A DNA stretch of 64,000 nt from Kandleria vitulina DSM 20405 (GTDB lineage: Bacteria; Bacillota_I; Bacilli_A; Erysipelotrichales; Coprobacillaceae). Of this stretch, positions 53,471 to 61,468 are shown in pieces; within the stretch, counting starts at the first letter, position 1, and every line of letters starts with the position of its first letter. The translations under genes were made by a program, and so were the position numbers. Under the pieces are notes generated by a model. The model searched no databases. It was given only the letters and a program-made list of their open reading frames with translations, and was not told where the DNA came from. The DNA is taken from the NCBI RefSeq assembly GCF_000702065.1, contig NZ_JNKN01000001.1, positions 124,001-188,000 of the forward strand, in the 5' to 3' direction.

Positions 53471-53749
53471 TTATTCGCAGTCTTCCCCACCGCAGGACTC
53501 ACCGTCCACTGCATCGTTGGCAAGGTAAGAATCAAGAATTTCTTCTGTCTTATCCCATTCTTTTGGATCTTCAATAGGATAAAGATGTCCTTCTTCATCA
53601 TATTTAGATACAAATACCTGTTCTTCATCATTTTCATCATAATAGAAAACATAATGAGAAGATGAATCTTCATCATCGTAAGTAAACAGGATTTCAAATT
53701 CCTTCTTCTCTCCAGACTGGTCATAGACAGTAATTTTATTATCTTTCAT
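53471..53749 (-). CDS. DUF1292 family protein (YrzB-like)
   Basis: 92 aa, very acidic. N-terminal DUF1292 region (ITVYDQSGEKKEFEILFTYDDED, then YYDENDEEQVFVSKYD). The C-terminus adds a cysteine-containing tail GESCGGEDCE. Function unknown. Starts one base into the ruvX stop region (shared A), in the conserved ireB-ruvX-DUF1292 string. Confidence 0.9.
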   Translation of the reverse strand: MKDNKITVYDQSGEKKEFEILFTYDDEDSSSHYVFYYDENDEEQVFVSKYDEEGHLYPIEDPKEWDKTEEILDSYLANDAVDGESCGGEDCE

Positions 53750-54174
53750 TATTGTCTCCCTATACGGTCAAGATACCCCTGAAGAATCTCTACAGCTGCC
53801 ATCTTGTCCACTACTTTTTTTCTTTTCTTTCTTGAAACATCTCCAAAGATCAGATTGTTTGTTGCAATAACAGTTGTCAATCTTTCATCTTCCAAGATAA
53901 CTTCAACATCCATCATATTTTCTAGGACTTCCTTAAAATGAATGGAGATCTGGGCGCGTTCTCCCAAATCACCATTCATATGTTTAGGCAATCCTAATAC
54001 AATTTTATGAATACCGTATTCTTCCACAAGAGCCTTAACGCGATAAGCGCATTTCTTATAAGCCCCTTCAGAAAAACGATATGTTTCAACACCATGAGCA
54101 AGCATTCCTAATGAATCACTTACCGCAATGCCACATGTTCTTGATCCAAGATCTAAACCTAAAATTCTTTCCAT
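53749..54174 (-). CDS. ruvX: RuvX/YqgF Holliday junction resolvase-like nuclease
   Basis: 141 aa RNase H-fold protein, thought to process pre-16S rRNA or recombination intermediates. LGLDLGSRTCGIAVSD carries the first catalytic Asp; EDERLTT and the C-terminal DKMAAVEILQGYLD the others. Its ATG shares a base with the ireB stop. Bacillus yrrK is the syntenic homologue. Confidence 0.95.
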   Translation of the reverse strand: MERILGLDLGSRTCGIAVSDSLGMLAHGVETYRFSEGAYKKCAYRVKALVEEYGIHKIVLGLPKHMNGDLGERAQISIHFKEVLENMMDVEVILEDERLTTVIATNNLIFGDVSRKKRKKVVDKMAAVEILQGYLDRIGRQ

Positions 54175-54428
54175 TACTTATTCTCCAAATAGAATTTTAC
54201 GAGCTCTTCAATAATTACATCTCGATCAATCTGCTGAATGATCGAACGTGCACCACGATGACTAGAAATATAAGCTGGATCATTAGAAATTAAATATCCT
54301 GCAATCTGATGAACCGCATTATATCCTCTTTCATCCAATGCTTTTGCTACACTCACAAGATTGCTATGAATCGCTTCTTTTCTCAACTCTGCTGAATTGA
54401 AAACTTGCGTCTTTTGTAAATCTTTCAT
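54174..54428 (-). CDS. ireB: IreB family regulatory protein (DUF965)
   Basis: 84 aa. In Enterococcus, IreB is phosphorylated by the Ser/Thr kinase IreK and controls cephalosporin resistance. Near-invariant block GYNAVHQIAGYLISNDPAYISSH is present, cut here by positions about 34-60, followed by RGARSIIQQIDRD. First gene of the downstream unit, with promoter 54476-54504. Start ATG 54428; AGGAGG is 11 bases upstream, slightly long. Confidence 0.95.
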   Translation of the reverse strand: MKDLQKTQVFNSAELRKEAIHSNLVSVAKALDERGYNAVHQIAGYLISNDPAYISSHRGARSIIQQIDRDVIIEELVKFYLENK

Positions 54429-54475
54429 CCTACGAAGACCTCCTTTATATCAATGTAAGCCGTTTCTATTCTTAT

Positions 54476-54504
54476 ATTGTATACCAATTATAAACAAATT
54501 ACAA
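54476..54504 (-). promoter_or_regulatory. Promoter of ireB-ruvX-DUF1292 unit
   Basis: TTGTAA (54499-54504), 17-nt spacer, TACAAT (54476-54481) on the minus strand, just downstream of the alaS stop. Confidence 0.7.
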
Positions 54505-54514
54505 TTAAGTAGAC

Positions 54515-57124
54515 TTATAAGTTACTCTTAATAAGCTCAATAGCTTCTTTTACACCATCAAGAGTAGGTGCTCCACCCTGAGCAATATCAGGTTTTCCGC
54601 CACCGCGGCCATTCATTACCGCATTGATAGATTTAACAAGGTCCCCTGCTTTAATGCCTTTTTCATTTAAGTCTTTAGTTACACCAACAAAGTAAGAGTT
54701 CTTATCTTCAAATGTACTTGTTAAGAAGATAACACCACTTCCTAATGTATCCTTATAATCAAAGACAAGCTGTTTAGCATCTTTGGCATTCTTTTCTACA
54801 TGTTCATACAAGAATCTTACACCATTGACTTCTTCAACATCGCTTGCTTTAGACTTAGCCTGTAAAGCATTCAACTGACCATTTAACTTTTCAATTTCTT
54901 TTCTTAAGGCAGCATTTTCATCTACTAAATCTGCAACCTTTTCTACTACCTGAGCACGGTTCTTTAATTTTAATGTTGCTGCAACAGCATTGACAGTTTC
55001 CTTTTCTGCCATCATAGCCTTGTAGGCTTCTGATGAAGTCACAGCTTCAATTCTTCTGATACCAGAACCAACTGATGATTCAACATTGATTTTAAATAAA
55101 CCAATTCTTCCAGTATTTGGAGCATGACATCCACCACATAATTCAACAGAGAAATCAGAAGCCTTTACAACTCTGACAACATCTCCATACTTTTCATCAA
55201 ATAAAGCAGTAGCGCCTGCTTTTAAGGCATCTTCTTTTTTCATTTCAGAGATTTCTACAGGAATACCTGCGAAGATCTTCATGTTGACAAGTTCTTCAAC
55301 TTTCTTGATTTCTTCTTCACTCATCTTTGAAGGATGTGTAAAGTCAAAACGTAATCCCTTTTCATCAACATAAGAACCAGCCTGTGCCACATGTTCACCT
55401 AAGATTTCTTTAAGTGCAGCATCTAATAAATGTGTTGCTGTATGGTTATTTTCAATAAGTACACGTTTAGCTGTATCTACTTCTAAAGTGAAGACATCTC
55501 CAACTTTTACGCTACCGTTAACTTTTACATAATGAAGATGCTGACCATTTGGTGCCTTTAGAACATTAACAACTTCACCTTCAACATGATCATTAGCAAA
55601 TGTTCCCTTATCAGCAACCTGTCCACCCATTTCAGCGTAGAATGTAGTCTGATCAAAGATAATTTCACCTTCATCAGTAATTTCTTCAACCTTTTCACCA
55701 TTCTTGAATAAAGCGATAACTTTTCCATCAATTGGTGAAGGATCATAATTGAATGTAGATGGTTCTTCAAAATCCATTAAATCTGCTTTCTGAGATGCAA
55801 ATGATTCAAGATCTCCTCTAGCAGCTCTTGCTCTTTCCTGCTGAGCTTTCATTTCTTCATGGAATCCTTCTTCATCAACAGTGAAGCCTTTTTCTTCAGC
55901 GATTTCTACTGTTAGTTCATAAGGGAATCCGTATGTATCATAAAGCATGAATGCTGTCTTGCCATCGATGACTTTTTCATCTTCATGTTTCTTCATGAAG
56001 TTCTGAATTCTCTTTTCACCCTGGTTCAATGTTTTAGCAAATGCTTCTTCTTCTTTCTTGACACTAGCCTTAACCATTTCAGCTTTAGAAGGAAGATAAT
56101 CATAGAATTCTTTCATCATATCTGAAACTGTGTCAACTAATTCATAAAGGAAAGCTCCTTCAATACCAATAGCTTTACCATAACGAACAGCTCTTCTTAA
56201 GATACGTCTTAATACATATCCTCTACCAGCCTTATCAAACATTGCTCCATCACTTAATGCGAAAGTAACAGTTCTGATATGGTCAGCAATAACTCTATAA
56301 GCCATCTTGTTTTCTTCATAAGAAACATTAGCTAATTTTTCTGTTTCTCTAATTAAAGGCAAGAATAAATCTGTATCAAAGTTTGTTTCTCCACCCTGGA
56401 TAATTGAAACAAGTCTTTCTAATCCCATACCTGTATCAATATTCTTGTGTGGCAATTCCTTGTATTCCTTACGATCAATGGCAGGATTACAATCAAACTG
56501 TGAGAATACGATATTCCATACTTCTACATAACGATCATTTTCTAGATCTTCATGCAATAATCTTAACCCGATATGATCTGGGTCAAAATCTTCTCCACGA
56601 TCATAGAAGATTTCACTATCAGGACCTCCAGGACCTTCACCGATTTCCCAGAAGTTATCAGCAGTCTTCCACATATGGCTAGGATCTACGCCACATTCTT
56701 CAGTCCAGATACGATATGCTTCTTCATCATCAGTATAGACTGTGACATAAAGCTTATCTTTATCCATCGCAATCCAATCTTCACCTGTTAAGAATTCCCA
56801 AGCAAAATGAATGGCTTCTCTTTTAAAATAATCACCAATTGAGAAGTTACCAAGCATTTCAAAGAAAGTATGATGACGTGCTGTCTTCCCTACATTTTCA
56901 ATATCATTAGTACGAATTGATTTCTGTGCATTGGCAATACGATGGCTGGCAGGTTTTTCTGTCCCATCGAAATATTTCTTTAATGCAGCTACACCAGCAT
57001 TGATCCAAAGTAAAGTTGGATCATTGTGAGGAATCAGGCTTGCACCTGGTTCAATCATATGTCCCTTAGACTTAAAATAATCAAGGAACATCTGTCTAGT
57101 TTGATTACCTGTTAATTTTTTCAT
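54515..57124 (-). CDS. alaS: Alanyl-tRNA synthetase
   Basis: Charges tRNA-Ala. 869 aa from ATG 57124 after AGGAGG; the frame opens earlier through the T-box terminator, which is not translated. Class II core with the HTFFEMLGNFSIGDYFK stretch, editing domain with HTATHLLDAAL and the second zinc pair. That pair reads CGGCHAPNTG, where most AlaRS have CGGTH. C-terminal coiled-coil C-Ala domain ending GGGKPDIAQGGAP. Regulated by the Ala T-box upstream. Confidence 0.97.
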   Translation of the reverse strand: MKKLTGNQTRQMFLDYFKSKGHMIEPGASLIPHNDPTLLWINAGVAALKKYFDGTEKPASHRIANAQKSIRTNDIENVGKTARHHTFFEMLGNFSIGDYFKREAIHFAWEFLTGEDWIAMDKDKLYVTVYTDDEEAYRIWTEECGVDPSHMWKTADNFWEIGEGPGGPDSEIFYDRGEDFDPDHIGLRLLHEDLENDRYVEVWNIVFSQFDCNPAIDRKEYKELPHKNIDTGMGLERLVSIIQGGETNFDTDLFLPLIRETEKLANVSYEENKMAYRVIADHIRTVTFALSDGAMFDKAGRGYVLRRILRRAVRYGKAIGIEGAFLYELVDTVSDMMKEFYDYLPSKAEMVKASVKKEEEAFAKTLNQGEKRIQNFMKKHEDEKVIDGKTAFMLYDTYGFPYELTVEIAEEKGFTVDEEGFHEEMKAQQERARAARGDLESFASQKADLMDFEEPSTFNYDPSPIDGKVIALFKNGEKVEEITDEGEIIFDQTTFYAEMGGQVADKGTFANDHVEGEVVNVLKAPNGQHLHYVKVNGSVKVGDVFTLEVDTAKRVLIENNHTATHLLDAALKEILGEHVAQAGSYVDEKGLRFDFTHPSKMSEEEIKKVEELVNMKIFAGIPVEISEMKKEDALKAGATALFDEKYGDVVRVVKASDFSVELCGGCHAPNTGRIGLFKINVESSVGSGIRRIEAVTSSEAYKAMMAEKETVNAVAATLKLKNRAQVVEKVADLVDENAALRKEIEKLNGQLNALQAKSKASDVEEVNGVRFLYEHVEKNAKDAKQLVFDYKDTLGSGVIFLTSTFEDKNSYFVGVTKDLNEKGIKAGDLVKSINAVMNGRGGGKPDIAQGGAPTLDGVKEAIELIKSNL

Positions 57125-57142
57125 GTGTCCTCCTAATAAAAA

Positions 57143-57348
57143 AGTCGTTCCTATAAAAGGAACGACTATAATCGCGGTACCATCCTTATTCAAGGCTTAC
57201 GCCTTGCTCTTTATACCCTTAACGCAGGCTCACGTTGATGTTTACATCACTCTCCAAAGTAGCTTCCCCCATAGTCATGAGAAACTTGCACCATCCGTTT
57301 CCTCTCTTGCCACTTCTATAAGGTACTCTTCTTCTTCTACGATTTAAC
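57143..57348 (-). promoter_or_regulatory. T-box leader of alaS, specifier GCU (Ala)
   Basis: The minus strand shows stem I elements (AAGAGAGGAAACGGATGGTGCAAGTTT), the specifier GCT at 57261-57263 in the context GAA-GCT-AC, the antiterminator T-box GGATGGTACCGCG and the terminator AGTCGTTCC/GGAACGACT (57143-57167) with six U. The UGGU bulge fits the A73 of tRNA-Ala. It clearly reads its own amino acid and so calibrates the other T-box in the window. Confidence 0.95.
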
Positions 57349-57354
57349 ATCAAC

Positions 57355-57383
57355 ATTATAATGGGTTTATTCGCATATTTCAA
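57355..57383 (-). promoter_or_regulatory. alaS promoter
   Basis: TTGAAA (57378-57383), 17-nt spacer, TATAAT (57355-57360) on the minus strand. Confidence 0.85.
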
Positions 57384-57395
57384 TAGTTTTATCTT

Positions 57396-58613
57396 CTAGA
57401 AATCTACATCTAGATCATAGTAACAAGCTTTAAGCAGCTTTTCCATTTCTTCCTGACTTGGCTGACGTGGGTTAGAACCTGTACATGCATCCGCAATCGC
57501 ATTTTTAGCAATCTCTGGAAGTCTTTCTAGGAAGACTTCTTCAGGTACAAATCCATTTTCAGTTGGATAAGAATCTGCTCCATAGTTCTTGATACAATGT
57601 GGAATATTCAAGGAATCATTCATTCCTCTTAAATATTCAATAAGTAATTTTACTTTTTCATCTTCATTATTTCCACCAAGCTTCATTTCATCAGCGATAA
57701 ACGCATAGCGTGCTTTCGCAGTTGGATCTTTCGCATTAAATGCAATAACTTTTGGCAAGTACATTGCATTAGCTGCACCGTGGATGATATGTGCTCCATA
57801 ATCCGCAAAGACAGCACCAGTCTTATGAGCCATAGAATGTACAATTCCTAATAGCGCATTAGAGAATGCCTGTCCAGCTAGACACTGTGCATCATGCATA
57901 TTATCTCTAGCAGTCATATCTCCTTCATAAGAGTTGACTAAATCTCTTTGAATCATCTTGATTGCCCAGATTGCCAATGGATCAGTATAGTTGCAGTTGG
58001 CAGTAGACACATAAGCTTCAATTGCATGTGTCATAGCATCCATACCAGTATGAGCAACTAGCTTCTGTGGCATTGTTTCAGCGAGTTCAGGATCTACGAT
58101 AGCGACATCAGGTGTGATTTCAAAGTCCGCAATTGGATATTTGATACCTTTTTCATAATCAGTGATAATTGAGAAAGCTGTAACTTCTGTAGCTGTACCA
58201 GATGTAGATGAAACTGCACAGAAATGTGCTTTCTTTCTTAACTGCGGAATACCGAATACCTTACACATATCTTCAAATGTACAATCAGGATATTCATACT
58301 TGATCCACATTGCTTTTGCGGCATCAATTGGTGAACCACCACCGATGGCTACAATCCAATCAGGTTCAAAAGCAAGCATTGCATCTGCTCCCTTCATGAC
58401 TGTCTCTACCGATGGATCTGATTCAATACCTTCAAATAGCTGCACTTCCATACCAGCTTCTTTTAAATAATCAATGGCACGATCTAAAAAGCCAAAGCGT
58501 TTCATAGATCCGCCACCAACACAGACCATCGCTTTATGTCCCTGTAATGTCTTTAGGGCTTCCAAAGCCCCTTTTCCATGATATAAATCTCTAGGTAATG
58601 TAAATCTTTTCAT
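57396..58613 (-). CDS. Iron-containing alcohol dehydrogenase
   Basis: 405 aa of the group III (iron-containing) family. Start ATG 58613 after AAGGAGG. N-terminal Rossmann-like domain with GGGSPID for the cofactor; metal ligands in HTGMDAMTHAIEAYV and SMAHKTGAVFADYGAHIIHG. It probably reduces an aldehyde or ketone in fermentation; butanol-type or lactaldehyde-type specificity cannot be told apart. A cre site overlaps its transcription start, so carbon catabolite repression is expected. Confidence 0.93.
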   Translation of the reverse strand: MKRFTLPRDLYHGKGALEALKTLQGHKAMVCVGGGSMKRFGFLDRAIDYLKEAGMEVQLFEGIESDPSVETVMKGADAMLAFEPDWIVAIGGGSPIDAAKAMWIKYEYPDCTFEDMCKVFGIPQLRKKAHFCAVSSTSGTATEVTAFSIITDYEKGIKYPIADFEITPDVAIVDPELAETMPQKLVAHTGMDAMTHAIEAYVSTANCNYTDPLAIWAIKMIQRDLVNSYEGDMTARDNMHDAQCLAGQAFSNALLGIVHSMAHKTGAVFADYGAHIIHGAANAMYLPKVIAFNAKDPTAKARYAFIADEMKLGGNNEDEKVKLLIEYLRGMNDSLNIPHCIKNYGADSYPTENGFVPEEVFLERLPEIAKNAIADACTGSNPRQPSQEEMEKLLKACYYDLDVDF

Positions 58614-58636
58614 AATATAGCCTCCTTGCAATAAAC

Positions 58637-58650
58637 TGTAACCGTTTTCA
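58637..58650 (-). promoter_or_regulatory. CcpA cre site at the alcohol dehydrogenase promoter
   Basis: Plus-strand TGTAACCGTTTTCA matches the cre consensus TGWAANCGNTNWCA at every position, and so does its complement. It abuts the -10 box and covers the expected start of transcription, a repressing position. Confidence 0.75.
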
Positions 58651-58678
58651 TATAATTATCTTATCAAAAAATTCACAA
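58650..58678 (-). promoter_or_regulatory. Candidate promoter of the alcohol dehydrogenase
   Basis: TTGTGA (58673-58678), 17-nt spacer, TTATAT (58650-58655) on the minus strand. Confidence 0.55.
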
Positions 58679-58726
58679 CTGAGATTAGAATGAAATTAGT
58701 ATATCTCTATATCGAAATATATATAC

Positions 58727-59503
58727 TTACTTAATGAGTTCATAATGTCTTAAAGCCTTGACTATTCCATCATGATCAACATCATCACAGACATATTCCG
58801 CAATCTGCTTTAACTGCTCTTCACCATTGCCCATAGCGATCCCGTGAGCAACATGATTTAACATTTGCAGATCATTTCCCCCATCACCAAAGGCCATGGT
58901 TTCTTGTCTATCAATATTATAATAGGAAAGGAACTTATCAATACCTAACTGTTTTGTCCCTCCTAGCGGTGTGACATCAGTAAACAATGGATGCCATCTT
59001 GCACTTGTGCAGTGAGGCATTTTCTCAAGAAGTTTCTCTTCTTCCTGTTTAGATACAAAACACATAAGCTGGTAGACCTTCTCATCAAGAACACGTGAAA
59101 GATCTCCAGTAGGCTGATCATCATTATGTGTAATCGAATGAATTTCAGCGACACGCTTATCCTTATAATTATAGATTTTTCCAGTCTTCATAGTAAATCC
59201 ACAAGGGAATGGTTGTTCATCTAACACTTCCAATAATGAAGCAAGATCCTCTTTTTCAATAAAGTTCTCATAAACCACTTCTTTATTTGTATAACAATAC
59301 TGTCCGTTTAAAGTGATATAGCCATCAAAAGGAATATCTCCCAACACTTCTAATCCATCTTTAAAGCGACCAGTCGCAATAAAGATCTTTATACCATTAT
59401 TATGAAGCTGCCATAAGGCCTCTTTTGTAGAAGCTGGCATCTTGTGATTCTTGAAACTTACTAGTGTTCCATCAATATCAAAAAAAACTGCTTTAATATT
59501 CAT
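58727..59503 (-). CDS. HAD-superfamily Cof-type phosphatase
   Basis: 258 aa, Cof/YidA-like with a C2 cap. Motif I DIDGTLVSF (nucleophile Asp near residue 9), motif II in IATGRFKDG, motif III Lys in TKQLGIDK, and motif IV FGDGGNDLQML. Sugar phosphates or FMN are common substrates of relatives; no substrate can be fixed. Start ATG 59503 overlaps the LysR gene end, with AAAGGAGC upstream, so the two are coupled. Confidence 0.9.
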   Translation of the reverse strand: MNIKAVFFDIDGTLVSFKNHKMPASTKEALWQLHNNGIKIFIATGRFKDGLEVLGDIPFDGYITLNGQYCYTNKEVVYENFIEKEDLASLLEVLDEQPFPCGFTMKTGKIYNYKDKRVAEIHSITHNDDQPTGDLSRVLDEKVYQLMCFVSKQEEEKLLEKMPHCTSARWHPLFTDVTPLGGTKQLGIDKFLSYYNIDRQETMAFGDGGNDLQMLNHVAHGIAMGNGEEQLKQIAEYVCDDVDHDGIVKALRHYELIK

Positions 59504-60404
59504 TGTTCAATGCTCCTTTTAGACGCTCAATATACTTTAGTGCCTCATTTGAGAAGACATATCCTTTCCTATAGATCAAGAAATCCTTGATTACTATTTC
59601 ATAATCATTACATTCTTTTAAACAAAGATCATAACGATCCAATACACTCTTAGGAAGATGGGTGCTCCACATAAACGCATCATCCATGCTAGAAAGAAGA
59701 GAATACATCGTTTCTCTTTCACTAACCATGATGCTTCTATCAACGCCCTCCTTTTCTAGAAGTGACTGCACAAATGACATTGTATGTCCTGGCATAGATG
59801 TTCCGTGTATGATATGCACATCATTTTTAAGTTCACCAATAGAAAGCGTCTGTTTCTTTGCGTGAGGTGAGTGAGATGAAATAAGAAGCTTTAGTTTTGA
59901 AGTAGATAAAAGACTGCTTTTTATATTGCGGTAAAGCAACTGATTTTCATAATAGACTTCAGAAAAATCAAAGCATCTTAAAATACCAAAATCAACATCT
60001 CCATTTGAAACCTTCTCAATAATGTTCTTAGGTCCTTCTTCTTCATAATGAATATGATAAGAACTCTCTTTATTTTGAGAGATTAACTCTTTTAAGACTT
60101 CTACAAAAACAGATGATGAAGGGACTGCTACATGAAAAGAAAGTGTTTCCTCTAAACAGGACAAATGACTTAACTCATTAAAATCCTTAATGATATTCTC
60201 AATCTTAGCAATCACTTCCTGACCACGGTTGGTCACTTCCATACCATGATGAGAACGCTTAAAGATTTTTAAGCCTAAATCATTCTCTACTTCCTGAATA
60301 ACTTTTGATAAATAAGGCTGATTGAGATAAAGCACTTTAGCAGCCTTTGAGATAGATCCCTGCTTCTCTACTTCAAGAATATATCTTAAATGATCGATAT
60401 TCAT
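59493..60404 (-). CDS. LysR-family transcriptional regulator
   Basis: 303 aa from ATG 60404 after GAGGTG; an upstream frame start at 60413 overlaps that site. N-terminal winged helix-turn-helix (GSISKAAKVLYLNQPYLSKVIQEVE, about residues 15-40) and a C-terminal two-lobe effector domain (about 90-290). Coupled to the HAD phosphatase. It could regulate that gene or the divergent NifU/GGGtGRT operon. No T-N11-A operator was assigned. Confidence 0.93.
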   Translation of the reverse strand: MNIDHLRYILEVEKQGSISKAAKVLYLNQPYLSKVIQEVENDLGLKIFKRSHHGMEVTNRGQEVIAKIENIIKDFNELSHLSCLEETLSFHVAVPSSSVFVEVLKELISQNKESSYHIHYEEEGPKNIIEKVSNGDVDFGILRCFDFSEVYYENQLLYRNIKSSLLSTSKLKLLISSHSPHAKKQTLSIGELKNDVHIIHGTSMPGHTMSFVQSLLEKEGVDRSIMVSERETMYSLLSSMDDAFMWSTHLPKSVLDRYDLCLKECNDYEIVIKDFLIYRKGYVFSNEALKYIERLKGALNNEY

Positions 60405-60445
60405 TTTATTCACCTCGCATACTCCCTATTCTAACATAGGAAAAA

Positions 60446-60459
60446 TGAAAACGATACCA
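60446..60459. promoter_or_regulatory. Probable cre-like site upstream of the LysR gene
   Basis: TGAAAACGATACCA fits the loose cre form (WTGNAANCGNWNNCW) and differs at one position from the stricter one. It overlaps the likely -35 of the LysR gene (TAGAAT -10 at 60428-60433). Confidence 0.45.
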
Positions 60460-60592
60460 TTATTATCCTGCTTCATTTCCGCATATATCAAATAGTTATC
60501 AAAAATACAAATGTTTTATCCCAAGGCGTACAAAAAGGCATTTTTTCTTAAGAAATTAAGGATTTTATCTTTCATATTTTCAAGAAAAGTAA

Positions 60593-60755
60593 TAATATAG
60601 ATACAGGGAAATGCAATCCTTGGGATCAGAATCCCTAAAGAGCTTCTGGCTAATAATAAGTACTACAATTATAAGGGTGCTTTTTCATGCTTATATGGTG
60701 TGGGTATGAAAAATGAGTTATTAGTTTATCGTTAATTAAAGGAGGAAAAAATTTA
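60593..60755 (+). promoter_or_regulatory. Promoter and structured leader of the NifU-like/GGGtGRT operon
   Basis: A TAATAT -10 at 60593-60598 would start a leader of about 150 nt. It contains a nested hairpin in AGGGAAATGCAATCCTTGGG and what follows (AGGGA with TCCCT, ATCC with GGAT; about 60604-60636). It also has a 10-bp stem TTTTTCATGC/GTATGAAAAA (60681-60690 with 60704-60713, one G-U pair). No terminator T run follows. I do not recognise a known riboswitch class. The rest of the 351-base gap from 60405 holds the LysR promoter and the cre-like site. Confidence 0.45.
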
Positions 60756-61448
60756 ATGATCTATTCATCAGAAGTAAAGAACATGTGTCCTGTCACACAA
60801 GGCGCTCATCACGGTTGTGCTCCTATTCCTGAAGAAGGAAAATGGGTATACTCAAGAGAAATCAAAGATATCTCTGGTTACACTCATGGTATCGGTTGGT
60901 GTGCTCCACAGCAAGGTACTTGCAAACTTTCATTAAACGTTAAGGAAGGTATCATCGAAGAAGCATTAATCGAAACAGTAGGATGCTCAGGTATGACTCA
61001 CTCTGCAGCAATGGCTGCTGAAGCTTTATCAGGAAAAACTATCCTTGAAGCTTTAAACACTGACTTAGTTTGTGATGCAATCAACACTGCAATGAGAGAA
61101 TTATTCTTACAGATTGTTTACGGACGTACTCAGTCAGCATTCTCTGAAAATGGTTTAGTTATCGGTGCTGGTCTTGAAGACTTAGGTAAAGGTTTACGTT
61201 CAATGGTTGGTACTGCTTACTCAACAAACGCTAAAGGACCTCGTTACCTTGAATTAACTGAAGGTTACATCACTAGAAACGCTTTAGATGAAAATAATGA
61301 AATCATCGGTTACGAATTCGTTAACTTAGGTAGAGTTATGGAAATGGTAAAAGATGGTATGGATGCTAATGAAGCAATCAAAAAAGCAACAGGTACATAC
61401 GGCAGATTTGCAGACGCTGCTAAATACATTGATCCAAGAAAAGAATAA
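60756..61448 (+). CDS. NifU/IscU-like iron-sulfur scaffold family protein
   Basis: 230 aa, starting at ATG 60756 after AGGAGG. A NifU_N-like core: the cysteines HHGCAPIPEEG, GWCAPQQGTC and ETVGCSGMTHSAAMAAEAL resemble the three-Cys scaffold of IscU, with LSLNVKEGIIEEALIETVGC as the strand before the third. The C-terminal third (NLGRVMEMVKDGMDANEAIKK and beyond) is an addition not found in classic scaffolds. Codon use is highly biased, suggesting strong expression. Always read together with the next gene, 20 bases downstream. Confidence 0.8.
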   Translation: MIYSSEVKNMCPVTQGAHHGCAPIPEEGKWVYSREIKDISGYTHGIGWCAPQQGTCKLSLNVKEGIIEEALIETVGCSGMTHSAAMAAEALSGKTILEALNTDLVCDAINTAMRELFLQIVYGRTQSAFSENGLVIGAGLEDLGKGLRSMVGTAYSTNAKGPRYLELTEGYITRNALDENNEIIGYEFVNLGRVMEMVKDGMDANEAIKKATGTYGRFADAAKYIDPRKE

Positions 61449-61468
61449 TATAGGGGGAGAAAGATATA

